This document shows, piece by piece, positions 50,980-63,720 of a stretch of 64,000 bases of DNA. Every line of letters starts with the position of its first letter. Positions within the stretch are counted from its first letter, which is position 1. Made by a program: the position numbers and the translations under genes. The notes beneath the pieces were generated by a model, which saw nothing but the letters and a program-made list of their open reading frames with translations, searched no databases and was not told where the DNA came from. The DNA is from Drosophila miranda (taxonomy: Eukaryota; Arthropoda; Insecta; Diptera; Drosophilidae), in the NCBI RefSeq assembly GCF_003369915.1, contig NC_046674.1, positions 8,308,001 to 8,372,000 on the forward strand, given 5' to 3'.

Positions 50980-53900
50980 GGGAAGGGAAAGTCGTTGCCA
51001 AAAGCGAGGCAACTGTGAGCGACCTTTGCAGGATGCCTCTGATAATGCATCTGCCTGTATATATATGAAATTCCATTTGTAAATACCAGAACAATTTTTG
51101 TTACATCTATAAGTGCTATAGATATTTACCAGTTAACTAAGGAGGCATACAAAAGGTGAGTGCTCATCCATTTCAGTCGCATTTTTGTCACCTAATCCCT
51201 CATTTTGTAACCATAGCTTTTGCCGCTGCTCAACAGAGAAGAGAAAGAGGAGGAGACGAGGTGGTGGAGTAGCAGGCGGAGCTTGGACCAGTTATCATAT
51301 TAGTAGGCAATGGAATAAAGGAATAATGAATGGTGCATACCCCTTTCTCCAGCTATTTACCTGCATATATTTATATACGTATATATATGTATATGTATAA
51401 TCAGTTATCGTTTACTGTTGATCTACGTCTTTACCTAAGATTGAGGGGTACACCGTGGACTAGAGCAGAGATGATATTTGCAGAATAACGAACCGAGAGT
51501 AGATGAATAGAGAATGGAGAGAGGATAGTGGATAGTGGATAGAGAGGATAAGTGTAGAGGAAGATTTGAATATGCCTAAGCTATGATTACGATTACCATT
51601 AATGATTACCGAGTGAATAAGTCTAAGTTTTGATTTTAGTTAGCCAACTTGCATCGAACGATAAAACAGAGCAAAAGAAAGATACACATTGTAAACGATT
51701 TTACTGATAAATTACTGATGAAACTCATGCATCATGAATCATACGTTACGTTGGTTTCGTTATTATCTACGTTTAGTAATTCATCAATATCATTTAGCTT
51801 ACACTCACAAACGACACACACCACACCACACACCACACGACAGCACACACACGATACACTCACATCTAACTTAATGTTTATAGCCAAAACAGAAGTACAC
51901 AGATACGAGTATATGGCGTATATGTTATCTATATACATAGCTATGTCTCTGCTAGTCCCACAAGTTAGGGTTACTTCTATTAATTAGATATATACGAGTA
52001 TACATACATATATATATATATTGATATATTATTTTGAACCATTGTAACATTTTATCAGTTGGTCTTGTTTGAGCGAATGGATTATATTTTTATGTACACA
52101 AATATTTTTTTTGAAGTGGATTCTCGTACTTAGTTCACGGCATAACAACATACACGCAGACCAACTGCCCTTATACCCATGGCCACAACCACAACCCCAC
52201 CCACCCTTACAACTGAGTATATCCTTCATTTTGATACTTACGTATATCGTATAATGAGAATAACTTATATTTTAAAATTGCATTTGTTTCCACACAATGA
52301 ATGGCAATTTTCTCAGTTTGATGGTTTCACGTCTATTTCAAGAAGCAAAAGAAAAGAACACGAAGAACGAAGATCTAGAATGATTAACAAGTTAGTGCAT
52401 TGCTAAAGCAAATAAACTCTATCCTTATAAAGCGTAGGTGGACACAGCTACAGCTCAGCTCAGCTCATAAGACAGACACTATCCAATGTTATATTTACAA
52501 TTCTGTATATAAGCATACAAAGAATGTATTCTACACTCACCAAACACACACTCTATATACAACAAAAAGGTGCCATAACACTAAAACGAAAACCAACTCA
52601 CACACGAAATTCTGCGAGGTTTAGGACAACACAAATAGGCATTTAAAAACGGATTCTATTCTTATGTTAAACTGTCTCTCAATTTATAATGCTACCACCC
52701 CTCTAAATAATGATGCTCATTATCGATTTTGGTTTCCTTTTTTACGCACAAACACAAATGATTTACGATTAACGATCTACGAAGAGTCGTCCTGATTTAT
52801 TCGAGAAGCATGTTATTTGATCCCTTAATGCATAACATCATCCATTGGCAACAGGAGATGAGGAGGAAGAGGAATAATCAGTAGTCTTAAGAGCGTACAC
52901 GCGATATCTAAATGTGTGCAAATAAATAGAGAGAGATATACATAAATATATATATATAAAACTACTCTAGGCCTAAGAATTAAGTTTAGAAATGCGTATG
53001 GGATATTCACACTTAACTGCAAGAATATTCAAAAATTTTTTCTATATATATATTTTTTTTTTTTCAACTTTTATTTGAGAACAAAAGTGCGCCCCGTCTT
53101 TCACAAACACACACCCCAAAAACTAACGATAGATTTCAATTTATTTTCCATGAAATACACGGCATACAATACGTTTTGTTCTCTTTAAGTTAACGCTGAT
53201 GAACACACTGTGAATGAAATGAACCGAACAATGTTTTCCCGAAAAACAAAACTCATCCAAAATCAAAAAAACGAAAGAGAAATTAAGAGATGAGAAGAGA
53301 AGGAGGAGAAGAATCAACTCTTTAACTGAAGACTTTCTACCGAAATGTAATTGAAAATTTAACAAAAATACGAGAAAGAAAACTACAACTGAAAACCAAT
53401 ATATATATACATACATATATGTAAACATATACTTTGTTTCTATGAAAACAATCGAATAAGCTAAGTGCCTATACTAACTATTATATTGTGGCGTGACACG
53501 CAAGTACAGTCAGACCACTGAGCCAAGAACCAAACGTGTCCTCCCTCCCTCAATCGCACACTCCACTCGCGCAGTCATCATGCTCACTCACTCAATCACT
53601 TAACTGCCTCTAGGAGCTAACTTAACCTAACAATGAAATGAAAACAAAGCAACAAACACTCATTGAATCGAACCAATCGAATGATTCATTCATTCGTCCA
53701 CTGATCTTCGGCCAGCCGGGGGGTTTTCCTGCCACTGGCTCAGGGGTCGCTACGATAGACAGGGAGACACAGACACCCCCACACATAGTATACCTTGCTC
53801 AGTGGTTTGTCGTGTACTCGGAACACTACAAATTTAACTTTAAATAATTCATAGTTTATAGTTTGTATCTTCCCCATTTGATGAAAGACCCGACACTCTC

Positions 53901-54900
53901 CCTAACTATCATTCAACCGCCGCCACACCCCACCCCACCCCACCCCACTCAGCACACACATATTAGTTTCGAACGTTCTCAAATGATTTTGTTGTGCTCA
54001 TCACTCACTGTCGGCTGCCACAATAGCAAACACAGAACATACAGTGGGACCTCAGTAGGGCGGACACCGACTTGACTTGGACTGCGGACTGCTTTAGGGC
54101 GAATGTTAGAGCGAGGGTTTGGTTGAGCGAGCGTGCGGCTGTGCGGCTGCTGTTGGTTGGGGAGCTGGATGCGAGGCAACCCCGTTCTTCCGGCAATGAG
54201 ATGTGATATTATGCAACTGACGGATCGTCAATTGTGTGCGACAAAAAAAAAAATGAAATATACGGAAACGGCTGCTCAATTGGGCTTTCCTCCAGCAGCA
54301 GACACGTCCAGACATGTTCACACTTAGACACACCACACACACAAAGAGAGAGACACGCAGAGAAAGAACAGTAGCGAGAAGTAGAGGAGAAGCGAAGCGA
54401 AGAGAGAGAACAGAAAAGAGTAGTAGGGTATAGAGAAAGTAAAGAAACATTGTTGATGTTGAATAATTTTAAGGCAATACAATAAATTAAACTAAATTGT
54501 TACATTGTAAACCTGAGTTCTTAAGTTATTTATTTTTGTATGATTAAGCAGCGCATATGACACCTTGTTATATTTACAAAATAATACTATTAGAAATTCA
54601 GCAGACATGCCACGCCAATAGTTAGCATCACATCCCCTATACTCAGACCCAAAAACACACACGAAAAAGTTTGGAGGCATCATTAATATTCTATTATTTC
54701 AAATGGAATAACCCTCGCCAATCAACTGTACATACTATACACCAGAGGCTTCTATTCTATCCTCATCTCTTTTTTTCACCGCCTTACCATTGACCATTCT
54801 TTATGGCACTGCCAGCAGCTAGGTTTCTGTTCCCTTTTCCTCTTCTAATTTCTGGGTCTCCCCAACGCCGCTTGTGAAGAGCGTGGGGCTAGGCGACTAC
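50980..54900 (+). other. Probable 3' UTR and downstream region of Larp4B
   Basis: AT-rich, no plausible CDS. It contains a GGAGAG/GGATAGT array near 51500-51550, CACAC/ACCACAC arrays near 51800-51855, a CCCCACCCCACC array near 53930-53950 and many TATATA tracts. AATAAA at 54481-54486 is one candidate end. The GC-richer segment around 54040-54190 starts TACAGTGGGACCTC, reminiscent of a pogo/Tigger-type terminal repeat, but no mate was found. Confidence 0.4.
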
Positions 54901-54905
54901 CCCAC

Positions 54906-55390
54906 CAGCCATGCTCCGGTTATCGCAAATCTCAAAACGTGGCGAATTGACTTAAATCGCAAACGTGCGTGCTCCGTCTTTCGCAAATCGTAGGGTTCTT
55001 ACATTTTAAAATACATTTTTATGAGAGCAAACAAAATATTAACATATTTGCTGATGTTTTCAGTTTATATTTATACAATTGGATATTTTTTTCCAAATAT
55101 TATCTTAATATATTCAATTAATTTATTTCTAATGACACCGCAAATTTTACTTCACTTAAATAAACCAAAACAACAACAAATGGTGAATTCCCTCCCGATT
55201 TGCACAACGAGGGCATGTTTAACTAAAATATTTTAATTTCAAAAAGGAAAAACAGCTTTTCTTTATCAATTGGGAATGAAACACTATCGACAGCAAAAAG
55301 TTTCGAAAACCGGAGCACATAGATTTCAATTCGTACGAATTTTTCCCGAAATCGTAATCGCAAACATTTGCGAAAACCGGAGCATAGCTG
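54906..55390. mobile_element. MITE-like element with 25-bp terminal inverted repeats
   Basis: Left end 54906-54930 (CAGCCATGCTCCGGTTATCG...) and right end 55366-55390, read inverted, match at 23 of 25 positions. Each end carries a second, subterminal copy of the core: TGCTCCGTCTTTCGCAAAT at 54970 and the inverted TTTCGAAAACCGGAGCA at 55301. The 300-bp interior is AT-rich with no transposase ORF. The CAG ends and a TA just outside the right end suggest a Tc1/pogo-type non-autonomous element, but TA is absent on the left. Confidence 0.65.
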
Positions 55391-56400
55391 TACTTTCTTT
55401 GAATGGCTAGAGACCAGGCGTTGTGTCCTTTTTTTCAATGGGTTAGTTCTTTGCTTTTATGTACTACCAATAAGCTGCAGAGAAAGAAAGTTAAACAGAA
55501 GAATGCTTACGCACATTGTTATCACTAGAAAAGCTACAACAACAAGAACAACAAAATCAACAACAACCTGTCTGTTAAACAAAAGAAAACAAAAATGCAA
55601 ATATGTAATATGAGTAATACATATATATAAAGATATATATATATACTTACAAAAAGAATATGCGTAATCAACTGTAATTGTACCGAAATTGATAACTGTA
55701 AAGCGAAAAGAAAACAAAATGGTTTATAAAATTGCATATGATTAAAACTATAAACTAACTATAAAATCATACAATATCCCCCCCTTTATGCAGCAGCGAA
55801 AGCCACACAACCAATCAACAGAGTTAATGCATAATTGAGTGTGTAATATGGCATACATATGAATAAAATAAAATAAAATATTATAATAAAACAAAGCAAC
55901 AAAAAAAAAAAGGAAAAAAAATACAAACACTGAGAAACAACCAAAACACGAAAAGGCGTAATTCATTTCCCCCTATATATACATACAATATATAGATATA
56001 TGGTTAAGAGTGAACAATTTGTACGTAAAAGCCACACACACACACGATGATAATGGTGATGTTGAAGAAAAAAACCAAACCTGTACTCGTAATGAAAATA
56101 TAGCAAAGAGTTTAAATAAAATTTAAACTAACATAAATACAGAGAGGGAAAACATTTCATGACCACAAAACACACAGAACACAACACAACACAACACATA
56201 CCATACACACAACACACGATTATTTTATTTTATTGTATGTATCATATGAACGAAAAGAAAATCAAATAATAAAAGAAAAGAACAAGGAGAGAACAACAAG
56301 CGGGCGTAATGTAGATTAAATGTAGATAGCAGAAAGAAAAAACAACACAAGAAACATGTCAAACAATAAAGCGAGCGATAACCAGCAAGAAAAGCTGTAC
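55391..56400. other. AT-rich spacer between Larp4B and the phosphatase gene
   Basis: Contains AAAATAAAATAAAAT arrays (55863-55880), ACACAACACAAC repeats (56176-56200) and many A-rich words. No gene is seen. Confidence 0.5.
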
Positions 56401-56409
56401 AAAACAGTC

Positions 56410-56790
56410 CAAGTTATTGCTTAACGGGGGAACACGGATCTTTGGCCGCAAGCGAGTCCATCTTGAAGGGATTTACATTTACCTTTCGCGGCAGGCTAGC
56501 CAGAGTATCGGAAAGCCCTCATCGTAATCAATGATGCCTGAAGCAGGATAAGAACTTCGAAACACTTCAAGTTATTGCTTCAACCCCGTTGAAGCCCGTT
56601 CCACAGAACTGGGGTGCACGGATGTCGACTAACTGAGCGCATCTGGAGCTGAGCGAACCAGAGACCCGCCAATCAAATACTCGATTCATTTAATCGAAAT
56701 CTGTGCCGTTTGCGGTAAAGTCAAGTGTACTGCAGGATCTTGACAAAGGATTTCGATGAAGGTACAGTTTCCGACGAGAATCTGAAACTT
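56410..56790. other. GC-richer island of unknown origin
   Basis: Stands out from the AT-rich surroundings. The phrase AAGTTATTGCTT occurs at 56411 and 56569, with related flanks. The minus strand has open blocks of about 30 codons in all three frames, none complete. It may be a decayed gene or transposon fragment; no family is recognised. Confidence 0.3.
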
Positions 56791-56799
56791 AATATATAA

Positions 56800-57308
56800 A
56801 ACTTTGAATACTTTTGGGCACTACAAAACATTTTGCTTTATTTTCAATTTCAAAAACTCATTTTCTTCCTATTCCTTCTCCTTTGGGTAAAAAACTTTCT
56901 CCTTATAAAGATCAATCCCGAAACTCTGACAAGTATAGTTTTAGGTACATAAATACTAAACGAGTAATACAATTTTTTTTCCATTCTGTTTGGGCATCAC
57001 AAAACATAGTAGTTCAAATGTATATATAGTCGTACATATCATATACATATTACACACATCGATAAGGAGGGACGCGGGGATAAACTGAAAAAAACAAAAA
57101 TTATTCATGGGAGTTAAACATTTTGGTAAGGATTGTTTGCGTTTGTGGCGTGTGTTTGTTGGTTTTTTTTTTTTTGTTTGTTTGTTGGTTTGTTTGTGGT
57201 GTGTGTGTGTGTCTCTGAGTCTATAAAAACTTAACCAAGAACACTTGTAAGTATAAAGAGTTGACCTAAGTGGCATTTCGAGGATACCCTAATTAATTAT
57301 AAGGCGCA
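56800..57308 (-). other. 3' UTR of the PPM phosphatase gene
   Basis: Follows the stop codon on the minus strand. A poly(A) signal AATAAA is present on that strand (plus-strand 56837-56842). A T-rich and TG tract lies at 57160-57212. It converges with Larp4B. Confidence 0.5.
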
Positions 57309-58597
57309 CTAGTAGATATAGTTTAACTGCATCTCGGATGCTGCCAGCAGCGGATCTTGTGCCTCTTTCTCCAGTTTCTTCTGCTCCTCGGAATTATTGG
57401 TCGCCTCACTGGGCGTGATCAGGCTGGAATTGGGACTGGTTGTGGGGCTCGAGGTCTGTGTCTCGGCCATGTTATCGTTGGACTGTGTGGTCTTTGTTGC
57501 CGTGCCGGCTTCTTGTTCGAAGGCCGTTTTATTGCTATTTCGACAGCGGGCTATTAAATCGCTGTAGGGTTTATCGTGCAGCAGGCAGACTAGGACGACG
57601 GTCATGTTGTCCCCACCGAGTCCGCCCATTTGGCAGTCGGGGGCCAGGCAATGGTTCATAAGTTCCTCGCATATCTCCTCCGGGTACATGCCCATGCCGA
57701 TGCGTGTGCGGCAGAACTCGAGCACTTCCGCATTGCTCATCACATCCCAAATGCCATCGCAGGCCAGTACGATAAATTCCCAATCTTCCATGATTTTCCG
57801 TGTCTCCACGTCCGGGTAGGCTGTAGCGCAGCAAGAACAACGAAAACGCAAGGTGATAATGGATTATGAGAACAATGAGAACAGCGATTTAAATATGCAT
57901 TTCTCACCTGTGACGATCTGATCTTCCGGCTTTTTGTTCGCACGCTTGAAGACAAAGTCGCCGAGTGCCCGGGAAAGTGCAAGATTGCCATTAACACGGT
58001 TGAACTCGACCCAACCGCCGCCCTCGATGATGCGCTTCGACTCCCCCTCGTTGTTGGGCTTGTGGTCCATGGAGAGTATCTCCAGCTGGCCGTTCACGCA
58101 GGCGATCGCGCGCGAATCCCCGGCATTGGCGCAGTACAATTTGCTGTCCTTCACAAGAACGACCACGGCCGTGGAGCCGGCCATCTGATCGCCCCATGAC
58201 TCATTGTGCAGCATTTCATAGTCAATGTCCAGAAAGCCCTAGAATTGCAACATCGTCATCATTGCATTAGTATTGTCACCTCTGAGTGGCAGTGAGTAAT
58301 CCCAGCGACGCTCACCTGCTGTAGCGCCCGCTCGATGTCGTCATTGTACTCGGGTCGCTTCAACACGAACTTGTGCAGATGCTTGCCCGCATATTGGGCA
58401 ACCGTGGCACCGCCGTGGCCATCGTATACGGCAAAGAAGGCCGTGCCCGGATCATCCGGCAGCGAGAGAATGTGTGTGTGCGAGTCCTCCATGTTGATGC
58501 GCCATCCCTGCATGCAGCTTGAGCCGACACGGAACACAGAGTTCTGGCAGTACGACGACTCCTTGGCAGTTACCGGCTCGGACAGTGTTTGGCCCAT
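57309..58597 (-). CDS. CG17746: PP2C/PPM-family Ser/Thr phosphatase
   Basis: Three exons on the minus strand: 58597-58316, 58238-57908 and 57820-57309, giving 374 aa. It is a metal-dependent protein phosphatase of the PPM1A/B and Ptc2 type. Metal ligands are in place: E37/D38 (RINMEDSH), D59-G60 (YDGHGG), D226 (ACDGIWD) and D275 (GGDNMT). GSTAVVVLV, NAGDSRAI and SRALGDF are family motifs. The N-terminus MGQTLS fits an N-myristoylation signal, so membrane attachment is likely. The C-terminal 75 residues are Ser/Thr/Asn/Glu-rich and disordered. The symbol rests on memory of the fly gene at 62E; the family call is secure. Upstream, a leader exon ends at 59282 (GTGAG donor). Confidence 0.93.
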
Positions 58598-59538
58598 TCT
58601 GTGTCCGTCTGTGTGCCCGCGTGGGTGTTTCTTGGGGCCCGGCTGGCTTATCGATTTACAATACGTCTATGTCGACGCTGAGTATCTGTGTGGCGTGGAA
58701 GAGCGGCCACGGCACACACAGGGAGTGAGAGAGAGAGAGGAGAGGGAGATTGTTAATTACGAATTACGAAACTGGCCGTCAACTTCAGTCAGATACGCGT
58801 GGGCATTGAGATTAGCATATCACAGTAATGATACAACCCGTATAAGCTCTGCACAAACAAACGTGTAGATTTCAGCAGCTACAATACTCTTGGACTCCAA
58901 AGCACTACCTAGTGCTGGGTGCTGGCAGGCCAGGCGGTACGATCGGTAGGAACGGAACCTGTTGTCGATTTCGATTTCTAGACATTCATTCGTACAAATG
59001 TGCAGGCTTGCAAAAAACAAAAACAGAAAAAGAAGAAAAACGCGCAGGGCAAAGGGCAAACCACCAGATAAACGCTGATAACGCAGCGGTGGACAGGCGG
59101 CTGTCAGCGCTGAATCGGCCCGCAGCGGACCTTAGATTATTATAAACGGCCCGCAATCATGCGCTCCATAATTAGTTGACACAGTTTGCAACAGACCTGA
59201 ACTTACGCAAAAAACATGGGGAGAGACACGGGGAGAGAGAGAGAACTTGAAAGCCCAGAACAATGCTCTATTATAACTCACCTGGCACTGGGGCTGCGCT
59301 GCTGCTTCTACTTTTGCCAATACATTGACAACTTTGGCTGGCTAAACAAATCCAATTCGCATGAATAAATGAAAAACATAGAGTTCCGATTGGGCCTCCT
59401 GGTTGTTGTGGTTGCTAGGCTCTGTTTCGGGGTTGGGCAGCTGCTTTCTGCTGTCGGCACGTGCTCTTGTTGCAGCTGCAATTCTCAATTCTCACACTTA
59501 AATTTTACGCACGCTAAATTTTTATAAATAATAGTGCT
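58598..59538 (-). other. 5' UTR and leader intron of the PPM phosphatase gene
   Basis: On the minus strand, GTGCCAG|GTGAGTT at 59288-59276 is a good donor ending a leader exon. The matching acceptor before the ATG is not clear. GAGA tracts (58725-58748 and 59219-59243) lie inside. Confidence 0.45.
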
Positions 59539-59610
59539 GGGCAGTGTAACCGACCATCAGAAATATACCGAAATACGTCACAAATTTTAAAATATACCGC
59601 GTATATACTG
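59539..59610 (-). promoter_or_regulatory. PPM gene promoter: motif 6 words with a motif 1 variant
   Basis: Minus strand reads GCGGTATATTTTAAAA, then TTCGGTATATTTCTGATGG, then TCGGTTACACTG (one base off GGTCACACT). Same wording and order as the eIF1 clusters. Confidence 0.5.
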
Positions 59611-59719
59611 ATGAATTATTTGTATTCAAGTTTCATCATATTCCTCGTTTTTTATATTCGGTTTAATATTACTAGCTGGTAAAAAACCCTCAGCTCTCAA
59701 CTCATAATTTTATCCGATT

Positions 59720-60430
59720 ATTAAATCGGTTTCCTACAAGACTGGTTAAATTTAAATTTTCATCTTTATTGCATTGCTTATAAAATAAGGTTTAAGCAAA
59801 ACCGGTCAACAGCAAATTCCACAAAATCAATTTCCTGACATGGTAACTACACGTTAACTACACATATGCTACATATGAACTACATTTTTATGTAATTAAT
59901 AAAGGCGACATCTAAAGGGGAAATGTGTACATTTGGAAGCGCCAGTGTGAAAAAACTCCGTTATCCACTTTTTGACATGCCTTTACTTCCGGCATTTTTG
60001 AAAAAACTCAGATTTTGATAACAAACGATCAGGAATTCTATGTTGATCACGAATGAGTATTCGATGTGGCCTGGGACAAGGCTCTAATAGGCAATTCCAC
60101 ATGGCTTCTACATTGATGCATTGCACAACAGGGTGAGTCCATACCGCGTCTTAAAATATACTGGAAATTACTAGAAAATACTATGAAAAGTATAAAATTA
60201 GCAAGGCGTGTCAGCTAGACATGGTGGCAAGAAAAGCAGTCACCAATATTTCAAAGATTTCTTTGCCCCCTGAAAACATAATTTTATTCGATTGATGGTT
60301 AAATTTTCTGCAAGATTGAATTTTCAGGACCCACTTTTATTCGATTGTTTATAAAACAACGTCTAATCAAAAAAGATCAATACAAATTTCAATTTTGGTA
60401 CATGGTAACTACACGGTAACTACACATTTT
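59720..60430. repeat. Diverged direct duplication about 570 bp apart
   Basis: About 130 bp at 59720-59866 resembles 60297-60430: TTTATTNNATTGNTTATAAAA, then ATTTCAATTT-type words, ending CATGGTAACTACACGTTAACTACACAT versus CATGGTAACTACACGGTAACTACACAT (wording compared in pieces). The intervening DNA is not coding. Confidence 0.6.
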
Positions 60431-63400
60431 TAAGTCGACTGGATAACAGTTACAGCTGCGCGCCAAAGTAAAATTGTTTGAAAGTGAATGAGAGAAAAAG
60501 ATATTAATGCAATCCAGTGGAATAAATGATGTGGAGAAGCACGATTGGAGAGAACAAATTCAAAAAACGTACTTTATGGCAGTTTGTATACCCTGGTGCT
60601 GAGCATTGTGTATAATGGAACCAATAATAAGGAAACGAATGAACCAGAAGAACGAACTATAAAAACAATCGAACCGAATAACTAGCTCTGTAAGTTGAAC
60701 GAGTTTACATTAATAAATATATATATCAATATAATATGTGATGTACAATGGATTTTTATATAATATAAAAAATGTTTACTCTACTAATGTTCATTTATGA
60801 ACAAATGTTGGTTTTGGTGCCCTGGTTTTCTCATTGACGCGTAATTTTTGGCGTTAGCTGTTTTTTCGTTTTTGGCGGTACTAGCCGTTAGAGTTTGAAT
60901 TTATTTTTAAAAGTATAAATTAAATAAGTTAATTTATATTCAATAATTGTACACGGTCATATTATAGCTTTTTTTGGGGCTTTTCGACTGTATTTATTTT
61001 TGATATATTACTGCACTTTCCATGCAAATTTCGTATTATGTGTGTGGCTTCTGTTTCCATTTCACGTTTCGCTCTCTCTATGTGTGTGGCTTTCGGTTTT
61101 GTCATCTTATCTACTGTTGTGTTGTTGTTCGCTGCTTTGACGTTTTTTGGGGCTGGCTGCGCTGCCGCAGTCGCTGCTTCAGCGGCGGGTGCATTGAATT
61201 TTGCGGATTTTTTTCGCTTTGAGTTTGCGGCAAATATACGAATTCAAGGACAAATGACGTCAGCTAAACATTTTTTGTGTGTGGAGCTCGTCGTTCAGTG
61301 GCGCACGTTGCTCTTCAAAGCAAGGGGCTCGAGTCAATTCTTGCTGGGGCTCCAACGCCTCTGCTTTCTATTTATTGTCTTCTTCGTTTCTCATGTCTTT
61401 TATTTGGTGATTCTTTTGTTTTGCGTCTTTTTGCTAAATAAAAAAGAATATCAAATATTTGCACAGCAGCAAACAGCAACAAAGCAATTTTTGATAAAGA
61501 ACTGTACACTGCACGCGGTTCGATCTCTCTCTCTCACTCTCTCTCTCCCACTCACGCTCTCTTTGTGCGGCGCTCTCTCTTTTCCTATCTTTCTTTGCCC
61601 TCGCTCTCTCTTTACTATCGTAACAAATATGGCAAACAAATACATATGGTTTGTTGCTGGACTAAAACTAGCGCTAAATAAGAAATAGATATGCTCAGGG
61701 TGTATTTATGGGAGGGGTGAGGTACTGCCGCGCTAGTTTGGGCATACAAATTTACACCTTGACATTGCTTTTCCCACAGTTTTGCTTCTGTTCCTGCGCT
61801 TAAGCTCTCTCTCTCTCTCTCTGTCCCTCTCTCACTCTGTTTAGTTCTCTTATCGCTCTGCCTGGTCATTGAAAGTGCAAGGCAGCGCTGCCGACTGCCA
61901 ACTGCAGCCGCTGCACGCATTTTATTTCCCAACCGCCAACCGCCAGAACGCACATTTATTATGCATTTAACGTTTCGCGCTAAAACTATTGCTTCCCCCT
62001 CTCTCTCTCTCTCCGCCCCCCTCGTTCTCAGCGGCCACTGCTTTAGCATTTAAGATTCGCTTTCGCTTCCCCCTTTTATTTCTGCGCACTCTGTAAAATT
62101 TCCATATTGTTTGTCAACGACGCCGCGCGATTCGATTCGATTGCATCCACAGACCCAGGCTCTTGGCTCTGGCTCTGGCTGCCTATGGCTATGGCTCTGG
62201 CTCCGTATGCAGTCTGCATGCAAATGGTGAAACGGCGGGCAGGGCAGGGCGGGGCGGGGCAGAACAGAGCCCACAGATATCGCATCAGGCAGGGGCCCAG
62301 TAGTTCAATCACACTGCACAAAAGTTCGAGGTCAGTTATAAAAATAAAATTATGTATATTCCCTCGCTCTTTACCCCTCCCCCTCTACTCACACTCTCTC
62401 TCTCTCTTAGCATTGGATGGGATGTGATGGGATGGGATTGGAATTGGATTGGGCTTTTTGTTTTATATTAATTTCTGTTTGAATGCGACAAAATGAGTTG
62501 GTTGCTTTGTCTTTGGCTGACTCAGGATTCAGCAGGATTCAGCATTCAGGACTTCGGACTCAGAACTCGGGATCGTATCGGATCTCAGGCGGGGCGATGA
62601 GGATGGGGTTGCTTGCCCAAGGGGCACAAAGGCCATTGTTCCACCGTTACCAGAGCGGGATGGGATGGGATGGGACGGGGACGGGTCATTCAAGTGGAAG
62701 TAGGCCACTGGAGTTCTGTGTAACTTGAGCGCAGGACAGGCCGTAAGCTGCAATTGTGTAATGCGACCCCGCTGGAGGAGGGCAATGACTCCCTGCCTCA
62801 AGGATACTCGGGGGAAAGAACAGCAGGAGCTGCGCAAAAACAACATCCACAGGGCCCTCAGCTCTTCTAAGCCTGGCCCAAAGGAAGCATCAGCGGCGGC
62901 CAGTCGCAGTCCGGCCCCAGACAGGCCCAGACCCATGGAATGCTGTTGAACTTAATTTTGGTTGGCTGCGCCTCGCATCGCATCGCATCGCATCGCCTCG
63001 CCTCGCAATGAAATGAAATTTTGATAATTTCCAGAGAATTCATGCCACAGATTTTGGTTTGCCGCGAAGCAGCGCGCCACGGACTCAGAGCCAGACCCAG
63101 GCCCAGACCAAAGGCGAAACTAGTTGGACAGGCTCTCAAGGATTGCGACCAGACGCGTCTCGGGGCAGGTTCATTAACTTGTTTGCCCCGTTGTTGCTGC
63201 TGTTGCTGTTTTTTTTGTGTGTTTTTTATGTTTTATTTTTGGGGCCGCCGTCGCGCTGCCAGCATCCGCGACGAGACAATAATGATCTTCACTGGAAACG
63301 CGCGCCCCTGCCCCAATCCACTCCCGGCTCCGGCTGGAGCTCCTTCCTCCTCGTTGGTGGTGGTGACTTAATTGCCGCACCCAAATGGCTGAGCTGGACC

Positions 63401-63470
63401 TAGGGATTAGCCAGAAAAGTATTCCTTAATGTTCGATGGGTATACTCTATACTCCACACCCGGTACCGTA
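60431..63470. other. Non-coding region with CT/GAGA clusters
   Basis: No credible gene. CT-rich clusters at 61525-61620, 61808-61840, 61996-62018 and 62385-62410 are GAGA-factor-type sites on the minus strand. Simple arrays include GGGATG units near 62655-62682 and GCATC/GCCTC near 62975-63007. A large ATG frame at 61038-61688 is judged spurious. Confidence 0.4.
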
Positions 63471-63471
63471 A

Positions 63472-63720
63472 CGCACCCACAATTTTGAAGGGATGGCTAT
63501 CTTATTTGGCTATATTCTTGTCTATGGCCACTATCGGTCGTTCTACCAAAACTTCAGATAAGATTAGGATAACAGCCACAAGAACTTCTAATGACACCCG
63601 CAATTTTGAAGATATGGCTCTATAATTTGATACAATTCTAGTATATAGCCATTATCTGTCAACCTGCTATATTTTATGATGATAAGATAAATCTTACAGC
63701 CAGAATTACGAAAAATGTAT
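63472..63720. repeat. Imperfect tandem duplication, about 121-bp unit
   Basis: CACCCACAATTTTGAAGG at 63474 recurs as CACCCGCAATTTTGAAGA at 63595. Further shared words are GGCTATATTCT/GATACAATTCT, TATGGCCACTATC/TATAGCCATTATC and GATAAGAT...ACAGCCA. It resembles tandem modules of dispersed repeats. Confidence 0.6.

Noticed and set aside
54042..54190. TACAGTGGGACCTC as the end of a pogo/Tigger-type element
   Set aside because: No inverted partner was found nearby, and the motif alone is too short.
61038..61688. 216-codon ATG frame on the plus strand
   Set aside because: Composition follows T-rich and CT-rich DNA (poly-Leu/Phe/Ser), with no domain, no splice context and no matching promoter.
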